From the NCBI RefSeq assembly GCF_009912395.1, contig NZ_WNDO01000029.1, positions 1 through 64,000 of the forward strand: a stretch of 64,000 nucleotides of DNA, given 5' to 3'. The stretch comes from Luteibacter sp. (GTDB lineage: Bacteria > Pseudomonadota > Gammaproteobacteria > Xanthomonadales > Rhodanobacteraceae). The translations under genes and the position numbers were made by a program. The number at the start of each line of letters is the position of its first letter. Position 1 is the first letter of the stretch. This document shows, in pieces, positions 58,424-64,000 of this stretch. The notes beneath the pieces are model-generated. The model did not search any database. It was not told the DNA's origin and was given only the letters and a program-made list of their open reading frames with translations.

Positions 58424-59707
58424 ATGCTCTACCTCATGCACGAATGGCAGCGCTCGATGCTCAGCCCGCTTACCTATTGGGCCGAAGCCAGCGCGAAGAT
58501 GTTCGGCGACGCCGCCAGCCCCTTCGCCCGCATGCCGGGAGCCGACCGTGCCGCGGCGGGTTACGAATTGATGTTCCGGCTGGGCAAGGCCTATGAGAAA
58601 CCCGCGTTCGATATCCACAGCGTGCACGCCCACGGCCACGACGTCGCCATCGTCGAGCAGGTCGCCATGGCGAAGCCATTCTGTACGCTCAAGCGCTTCA
58701 AGCGGTTCTCCGACGACCAGTCCACCGTCGACAAGATGAAACACGACCCGGCCGTGCTGGTCGTGGCGCCGTTGTCCGGCCATCACTCCACCCTGCTGCG
58801 CGACACCGTGCGCACCCTGCTGCGCGACCACAAGGTGTACATCACCGACTGGATGGACGCGCGCATGATTCCCGTGGAGGAAGGCGCCTTCTCGCTGGCC
58901 GACTACGTGTCGTACATCGAAGAATTCATCCGCCATGTCGGCGTGCATCGCGCCCACGTGATCTCGGTCTGTCAGCCCACCGTACCCGTGCTGGCCGCCG
59001 TCTCGCTGATGGCCGCGCGCGGTGAGGACACGCCCGCGTCGCTCACCCTCATGGGCGGCCCCATCGATACGCGCAAGAGCCCCACCAGCGTCGACAACCT
59101 CGCCACGACCCGTCCGCTGTCATGGTTCAGCAGCCAGCTGATCCACAAGGTGCCCTACCAGTATCCGGGCGCCGGCCGCGACGTCTATCCGGGCTTCCTG
59201 CAGCACGCCGGCTTCCTCGCTATGAATCCCAGCCGCCACCTCATGTCGCACTGGGATTTCTACGAAAACCTGCGCAAGGGCGACCTCGACGACGCCGAGG
59301 CGCATCGCAAGTTCTACGACGAGTACAACGCCGTGCTCGACATGCCGGCCGAGTATTACCTCGACACCATCGAAACGGTGTTCCAGGAACACCGCCTGCC
59401 CAAAGGCACGTGGGAAGTGAACGGCGAACTGGTGCGTCCGGCGAAGATCAAGAACACCGCCCTGCTCACCATCGAAGGCGAACTGGACGACATCTCCGGC
59501 CCCGGCCAGACCGAAGCCGCGCACGGCCTCTGCAAGGGCATCGCGAAGAAGCAGAAGAAGCACATCACCGTCGAGGACGCTGGTCACTACGGCATCTTCA
59601 GCGGACGTCGCTGGCGCGAGATCGTCTACCCCGACGTGCGCGACTTCATCAAGACCTTCGACAAGGGCAACAGCAATACGGGCGCCAAGGGCACCCGCAA
59701 GGCTTGA
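58424..59707 (+). CDS. phaZ: Intracellular polyhydroxyalkanoate depolymerase PhaZ
   Basis: A 427-residue cytosolic alpha/beta hydrolase that degrades stored PHB. The nucleophile is a cysteine in VISVCQPTVPVL, as in the Ralstonia-type PhaZ, with the aspartate/histidine region in EGELDDISG and VEDAGHYGIFSGRRW. ATG 58424 (MLYLMHEWQRS) matches usual family starts and has GGAA five bases upstream; ATG 58391 is the alternative. No PHA synthase lies in the window. Confidence 0.88.
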   Translation: MLYLMHEWQRSMLSPLTYWAEASAKMFGDAASPFARMPGADRAAAGYELMFRLGKAYEKPAFDIHSVHAHGHDVAIVEQVAMAKPFCTLKRFKRFSDDQSTVDKMKHDPAVLVVAPLSGHHSTLLRDTVRTLLRDHKVYITDWMDARMIPVEEGAFSLADYVSYIEEFIRHVGVHRAHVISVCQPTVPVLAAVSLMAARGEDTPASLTLMGGPIDTRKSPTSVDNLATTRPLSWFSSQLIHKVPYQYPGAGRDVYPGFLQHAGFLAMNPSRHLMSHWDFYENLRKGDLDDAEAHRKFYDEYNAVLDMPAEYYLDTIETVFQEHRLPKGTWEVNGELVRPAKIKNTALLTIEGELDDISGPGQTEAAHGLCKGIAKKQKKHITVEDAGHYGIFSGRRWREIVYPDVRDFIKTFDKGNSNTGAKGTRKA

Positions 59708-59775
59708 AGCCAGACGGGCATGACTGTGTCTTCCCCGACATGCCCGCTACGTCCTCATCGTCTCAGGAAACGGAA

Positions 59776-61521
59776 TCACTCATTCGTGTTCTCGCCCTGA
59801 AGAGACCGACCGACAACGAAGGCCGGTGCGAAGAATGCCTCCAGGCTGTTTCCATCCAGGAGATCGCGAAGCTGTTTACGCCACACGGATAGTGTGGGCG
59901 AGACGTCTGGGGATTCCGTAGGAGACGGAACGACAGGGTCGTTGAGGCATTCGGTCAATTGCGTCGTCGGTGTGCGGCCATCGAGAAGAAAACGCGCCGT
60001 AGTTCGCTCGATGCAAGGATGATCGGTCATCGCGAAGAGCCCATGCTCGGAACTATCGCGCAGCACGAGTGCCTTCGCATTCGGCAGCGTATTGAGCATA
60101 CGCAAGGCTTGGGACACTGGCGTGATCGTGTCGAACTCCGCTGCAAGGATAAGGATCTTTCCTGCGCGGGCGAGCCGCTCCTGCGGGGGCTTCACCGCAT
60201 TGGGACCATGTGCGAATACACAGGAATTCATGAGCCCCGCGCTGGGGCGGGCCGGATAGTCGCGTACCTGGCGCGCAATGATGTCCTGCCACACTCCGGC
60301 ATCCCGCGTCGCCTCCGTGTCGTTGCAAGGAATCGCATTGAGCACGGCCGATCGCGAGGAGAGTTGACCGACCCGAGGGTTCACCGCAAGGAAGATGCGT
60401 TCCAGCGATTGGTGAGCTGCCGCACTCGCACGAGCATTGACGACAGTGTCCTCGCTGAATCGCCATTGATCGATACGCGACGCCACCCCCTGCTTGTCCA
60501 GCAGGGGCTCCGCTTGAAGCCAATCGGACACGGCCTTGGCGGCCATGAGATCTTCCGGTGCGTCGAAGTAACGTACCCATGCCTCATGTACGCGCGGCAC
60601 CAGCCCACGCAATACATCGCGGACTGCATTTTCGTCATCGCCAAGTCCATACAGTGAAGGGGTCCGGATGGCCGGCGCCGCGACCCGGCGGTCGAAGATA
60701 TCCTGAAGGGCTGGCCCCACAGATAGATGGTTTTCCTCGAACGTGGATGTGAAGTCCATCGTCGAGTCGAGCACCATGCGACCGACCTTTCCGGGATACG
60801 TGGCGCCGTACCAGGCGCCGATCCAGGTGCCGTACGAGACCCCGTAATAGTTGAACGTCGGGCTACCAAGGGAACGGCGCACCAGTTCATGGTCATAGAC
60901 GGTTTGCTCGGTCGAAATGTAGGGATACTTGGGATCGCTACGACAACCATCGCTGATTCGCCGTGCATAAAGGTCCCATTTCGCCCTGTGGATCGCCGTG
61001 CGATTGACCATGATGGAATCGACCCGAGGCAGGTCGACGGGACAATCCAGGCGCGAACTCGCACTCATTCCCCTGGGAACCACAGCAACGATGTCGAAGG
61101 CGTCGAGAACACGTTTCTTATCGCCATGGATCGGATCGCCCGGTGGCGCATTCAACCAGAACGCCGCGAGCACGCCCGCGAATTCTCCCGCATCGCCTCC
61201 CGGACCGCCCGGATTCACAAATAGCGTGCCTCGCCGCTTCGACACATCGGCTACCGAGATCCGCACCACCGACAGCGTGATGTCGCCCTCGTCGGGACGA
61301 TGGTGATCGAGCGGTGCGGAGAGCGTGCCGCATTGCAGCCTGTCACCCAATGCCATGGCGAACAGCGCGATTTTTCCACTGCTGCAGCGCTCCCATGTGA
61401 TCTCGCGGGCCTGGATATCGGGTACCGCAAAGGCGTCGGCACGATGGGCGTATGCTGGCAACGCCGCCAGGGCAATGCCTAGGGTGCCGGTAGCGATCAG
61501 GGATCTGGAGCGATGGGACAT
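59776..61521 (-). CDS. Secreted alpha/beta hydrolase, tripeptidyl-aminopeptidase-like (S33)
   Basis: A 581-residue precursor. The signal peptide runs through LGIALAALPAYAHA (about 30). The alpha/beta fold has NPGGPGGDAGEF oxyanion loop, YYGVSYGTWIGAWYG with the catalytic serine, and a TAP C-terminal domain with LILAAEFDTITPV (aspartate) and SSEHGLFA (histidine). The region VVPRGMSASS differs from the usual DPRGTG. ATG 61521 is chosen because it starts the signal; it lacks a strong ribosome site. Confidence 0.82.
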   Translation of the reverse strand: MSHRSRSLIATGTLGIALAALPAYAHRADAFAVPDIQAREITWERCSSGKIALFAMALGDRLQCGTLSAPLDHHRPDEGDITLSVVRISVADVSKRRGTLFVNPGGPGGDAGEFAGVLAAFWLNAPPGDPIHGDKKRVLDAFDIVAVVPRGMSASSRLDCPVDLPRVDSIMVNRTAIHRAKWDLYARRISDGCRSDPKYPYISTEQTVYDHELVRRSLGSPTFNYYGVSYGTWIGAWYGATYPGKVGRMVLDSTMDFTSTFEENHLSVGPALQDIFDRRVAAPAIRTPSLYGLGDDENAVRDVLRGLVPRVHEAWVRYFDAPEDLMAAKAVSDWLQAEPLLDKQGVASRIDQWRFSEDTVVNARASAAAHQSLERIFLAVNPRVGQLSSRSAVLNAIPCNDTEATRDAGVWQDIIARQVRDYPARPSAGLMNSCVFAHGPNAVKPPQERLARAGKILILAAEFDTITPVSQALRMLNTLPNAKALVLRDSSEHGLFAMTDHPCIERTTARFLLDGRTPTTQLTECLNDPVVPSPTESPDVSPTLSVWRKQLRDLLDGNSLEAFFAPAFVVGRSLQGENTNE

Positions 61522-61660
61522 GGGCGCGACACCGTCGTGTGATGGAATCCCGCAGGCTACGCAGGCGTCCCGGCGCACCGTATCGGTATTCGCCATCAAC
61601 ACCTGCCGGCGAGGGCTGAGCCCTTTGCGATCATCCGGATCAGGCGCGCTCGAGGACGTC

Positions 61661-62362
61661 TCACCAAGGCACCATCCGACCGCGATAGTCCAGGTATCGC
61701 AGGCCCGGCGTGCCCCGCTGCGACAGCAGCACGTCCACGAGGCTTGGAACGCTTTCCTCGATGGTGAGCGGCGCTTCCGCGCCGCCCAGTTCGGTACGGA
61801 CCCAGCCCGGCGCCATCAACAGCATCGCTCGCGACGATCCGGCATGGCGCGCCGCGAAGCTACGCATGCACATGTTCAGCGCCGCCTTGCTTGCCCGATA
61901 GACCTCACGTTGGCCCCCTTCGTTGTTACCCACGCTGCCCTGCCCCGACGACATCACGCCGACGATGCCATCCGTCGGCACGAGGTGCTCTAGCGCCTCG
62001 ACGACTCGCATCGGGCCCAGCGTGTTGGTCAGCATCACGTGCATGAAATCGTCTGTCGCGACCTCGCCGATCGTTTGCGTCGGGTCGCGGTTGGTCGTGC
62101 CTGCATTGACGAAGAGGATGTCGAAGGCCCGTCCGTGAAGGCGCTCGTTCAGCGCGGTGATCTGCCCCTGTTCGCAGATGTCGATCACCTCGATGTCGAC
62201 ACGGCCGGGATGCGCTTCGGCCAGGGCATGGAGCGGTGTGCGGTCACTGCCACGGCGCACCGTGCCGACGACGTGCCAGCCCTTCGCGAGGAATTCGACG
62301 GCCATCGCATGGCCGAGGCCACGCGAAGCACCAATGAGGAGGATGGAGGGTGTGGATGCCAT
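61661..62362 (-). CDS. Short-chain dehydrogenase/reductase
   Basis: A 233-residue cytosolic NAD(P)-dependent oxidoreductase. GASRGLGHAMA is the cofactor loop, FVNAGTTN the NAG motif, VMSSGQGS the catalytic serine and YRASKAALN the catalytic Tyr-Lys. Length is normal for a classical SDR. Divergent from a LysR regulator with a shared operator. Substrate unknown. Confidence 0.88.
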   Translation of the reverse strand: MASTPSILLIGASRGLGHAMAVEFLAKGWHVVGTVRRGSDRTPLHALAEAHPGRVDIEVIDICEQGQITALNERLHGRAFDILFVNAGTTNRDPTQTIGEVATDDFMHVMLTNTLGPMRVVEALEHLVPTDGIVGVMSSGQGSVGNNEGGQREVYRASKAALNMCMRSFAARHAGSSRAMLLMAPGWVRTELGGAEAPLTIEESVPSLVDVLLSQRGTPGLRYLDYRGRMVPW

Positions 62363-62433
62363 GGGACGCTCCTTGAATGTCGTGACCCGAAGCATGCTGC
62401 GCCTCGCCCAAAACTTGCACAAGACGCACGAAA

Positions 62434-62452
62434 TGCAAATTATGTTTGCATA
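62434..62452. promoter_or_regulatory. Perfect palindrome in the SDR/LysR divergent region
   Basis: ATGCAAA-TTATG-TTTGCAT, a perfect seven-base inverted repeat in an AT-rich patch, 31 bases from the LysR start. The best candidate operator for the LysR protein. Confidence 0.55.
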
Positions 62453-62482
62453 TGGCGCCATGTATGGGCTTATCCTTGCGAC

Positions 62483-63406
62483 ATGGACACTATCGACCTG
62501 AACCTCCTGACCGCCCTGGACGCCCTGCTCGCCGAAGGCAGCGTGACCCGTGCGGCCCATCGCCTGAACCTCAGTGCCTCGGCCATGAGCCGTACGCTCA
62601 CCCGCCTGCGTGAGGCCACGGGCGATCCGCTGCTGGTGCGTGCGGGCCGGGGACTGGTTCCCACTCCCCATGCCATGGCGCTACGTGATCGCGTGCACGC
62701 CCTCTCACGGGACGTGCATACGGTGCTCAGCCCCGCGACCGACAGCGTGGATATGGCCTCTCTTGAGCGCACGTTCTTCCTGCGCGCGAACGAGGCGTTC
62801 ATCGCGTTCTTTTCGGTCCCCCTGCTTCGGACCATCGCCGAGACGGCTCCCCACGTACGCCTGCGCTTCATGCCGAAGCCCGACAAGGATGCGACGCCCT
62901 TACGCGAAGGACGGCTCGACCTGGAAATCGGTGTCGTCGAATCGCCACTGCCGGAGATGCGCGCCCAGCCGCTCTTCGAGGACGCACTGGTCGGTGTGGT
63001 GCGTGACGACCATCCGCTCGCCGCCGAGCGAAGGCCGAGTGCGGAACGCTTCGTGTCTTTCGGACATGTGGTGGCATCGCCCAAGGGCGAGATGTCACTC
63101 ACAGTGGACGATGCACTGAGCGCACGCGGCCTCAAGCGCGACGTGCGTGTCGTCGTGCCTGGCTTCCCCGATGCCCTGCGCATCGCGCGCCACACCGACC
63201 TCATCGCGACGGTGCCGCGCTCCTGCCTCGGCCACGCACTGACGACCGGCGAATCCCCGAGCGCAGGGCTCGTTACCTTCGAGATTCCCGTGGATACGCC
63301 ACGCTTCACTATTTCGGCCATCTGGCATCCGCGCATGGATGCCGATCAGGCGCATCGATGGTTGCGCGATGTGGTGATGTCGCTGTGTCGGCAGGCGTAT
63401 CCGTAG
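62483..63406 (+). CDS. LysR-family transcriptional regulator
   Basis: A 307-residue LysR protein of the NodD/PcpR-like branch (begins MDTIDLNLLTALDALLAEGS). The winged HTH (about 8-66) has VTRAAHRLNLSASAMSRTLT. The effector domain includes FLRANEAFIAFFSVPLL and GVVRDDHPLA. Divergent from the SDR gene; likely regulates it. Ends before the DnaA-box-rich array. Confidence 0.88.
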   Translation: MDTIDLNLLTALDALLAEGSVTRAAHRLNLSASAMSRTLTRLREATGDPLLVRAGRGLVPTPHAMALRDRVHALSRDVHTVLSPATDSVDMASLERTFFLRANEAFIAFFSVPLLRTIAETAPHVRLRFMPKPDKDATPLREGRLDLEIGVVESPLPEMRAQPLFEDALVGVVRDDHPLAAERRPSAERFVSFGHVVASPKGEMSLTVDDALSARGLKRDVRVVVPGFPDALRIARHTDLIATVPRSCLGHALTTGESPSAGLVTFEIPVDTPRFTISAIWHPRMDADQAHRWLRDVVMSLCRQAYP

Positions 63407-63426
63407 GGTGCCATCGCGCCCGGGTT

Positions 63427-64000
63427 TGGTCATGCATTGACCAGGGAAACGCAACGCGTTGATCGGCATATCGGTTTGGGGGTTATCCACATCGTTATGC
63501 AGCGCGTATCCACATTCGGTGTGGATAAAACACGTAGTGTGCGAGCACTCGGCAACTGGTCATTCGCTAACCAGTGTGATGCAAGTCGTTGACGGCGAAG
63601 CCGGGAACAGGGTTATCCACACGCTTATGCAGTCACTGTCCACATTCGCTGTGGATATCGCGCACGAGGTGGCGAAGGATTAACCAGCATAAGCCAAGTC
63701 GTTGACCGTCAAGGCGGGATGCGACTTGTCCACATCCTTATGCAGCGCGTATCCACATTCCGTGTGGATAAACGCCTGGGCACCGTACGAGGTGTTCGTT
63801 GGTCACGCAGTAACCAAGGCGATGCAAGTGACTGACACGCAAGACGCGATGCGGCTTATCCACATGCTTATGCAGTCGCTGTCCACATTCGCTGTGGATA
63901 TCGCGGGGCGCGTGGTGAAAAATTAACCAGCACAACGCAAGTCATTGCTACTGAAAGCCGATTTCGACTTGTCCACACGCTTATGCAGGTGCTTTCCACA
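63427..64000. repeat. Higher-order tandem repeat rich in DnaA-box-like motifs (runs off the edge)
   Basis: Units begin at forward boxes 63483, 63613, 63726, 63856 and 63969, with spacing 130, 113, 130, 113 (243-bp super-period). Each full unit has TTATCCACA or TTGTCCACA, then TTATGCAG, then TATCCACA or TGTCCACA, a five-base loop and TGTGGATA(A). TGTGGATAA at 63520 and 63763 is the exact reverse of the DnaA box. A second motif, TGGTCA-N5-TGACCA or TGGTCA...TAACCA, lies in the long units (near 63558 and 63800) and at 63427-63443, with only TTAACCAG in the short ones. A conserved GCAAGT-x-x-TTGAC-like stretch follows. The apparent small ORFs here are just the repeat read in one frame. The tandem end is not in view. 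Confidence 0.9.

Noticed and set aside
63459-63926. Two similar small frames in the terminal array (74 codons each)
   Set aside because: They are the repeat read in one frame (both contain STSLCSAYPHSVWI); no ribosome site, and the pattern is explained by box sequences.
63427-64000. CRISPR array
   Set aside because: Spacers between repeats are themselves repeated, unit lengths alternate 130/113, and no cas gene is near.
63427-64000. A standard chromosomal oriC
   Set aside because: DnaA boxes fit, but no dnaA-side genes are visible, there is no clear AT-rich unwinding element, and the tandem regularity is atypical. Kept as a possibility, not annotated as an origin.

Overview
The window is high-GC, densely packed DNA from a gammaproteobacterium of the Xanthomonadaceae/Rhodanobacteraceae group; Luteibacter or Dyella is my best guess (inference, not tested). 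The pointers are an aspartokinase fused to diaminopimelate decarboxylase, the MurD2/MurL route to D-glutamate in peptidoglycan, an Oar-type TonB receptor, an AmgK/MurU recycling pair, an intracellular PHB depolymerase, and at least seven sites of a 24-bp GC-rich REP unit.

Layout. 1-1372: the end of an IS3-family element has inserted into, and cut short, a cyclic-nucleotide-domain thioredoxin-reductase-like gene. 1474-8524: a CPBP protease, then a coupled signalling operon (three-receiver hybrid kinase, CheR, CheB, receiver-GGDEF). 8564-10808: a repeat pair and a divergent LysR/YeiH pair. 10889-14929: a tightly coupled four-gene operon of unknown product (HAD phosphatase, class III aminotransferase, FemAB/GNAT-like acyltransferase, arginase-fold hydrolase). 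15062-17545: MipA-like porin, CPBP protease, GNAT, Rieske ferredoxin. 17647-23362: SUF iron-sulfur operon (rrf2-sufB-ACT protein-sufC-sufD-sufS). 23665-27966: an ABC export system with its own outer-membrane factor. 28066-29752: sigma-54 promoter, glnK, amtB. 30114-33152: TonB receptor. 33373-36475: nucleotide-sugar dehydrogenase, amgK, murU. 36845-40634: motAB, a histidine kinase and a divergent receiver. 41462-46012: tgt-yajC-secD-secF, with an apparent frameshift in yajC. 46155-47569: fliK and an FlhB C-domain homologue. 47814-53111: lysAC-murL-murD2. 53365-59707: amino-acid permease, molybdenum hydroxylase pair, methyltransferase, phaZ. 59776-63406: secreted peptidase-like hydrolase and a divergent SDR/LysR pair.

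The last 580 bases (63427-64000, running off the edge) carry no credible gene. They hold a higher-order tandem repeat with alternating 130- and 113-bp units. Each unit is loaded with DnaA-box-like TTATCCACA/TGTGGATAA motifs and a second motif set (TGGTCA/TAACCA). This and the four-gene operon at 10889-14929 are the two most unusual things seen.

Several units work together. Peptidoglycan supply is covered by LysAC (meso-DAP), MurL/MurD2 (D-Glu) and AmgK/MurU (recycling). Nitrogen status is covered by sigma-54, GlnK and AmtB. Fe-S supply comes from SUF, which could serve the Rieske protein and the molybdenum hydroxylase FeS subunit. No tRNA, rRNA or CRISPR array was seen.
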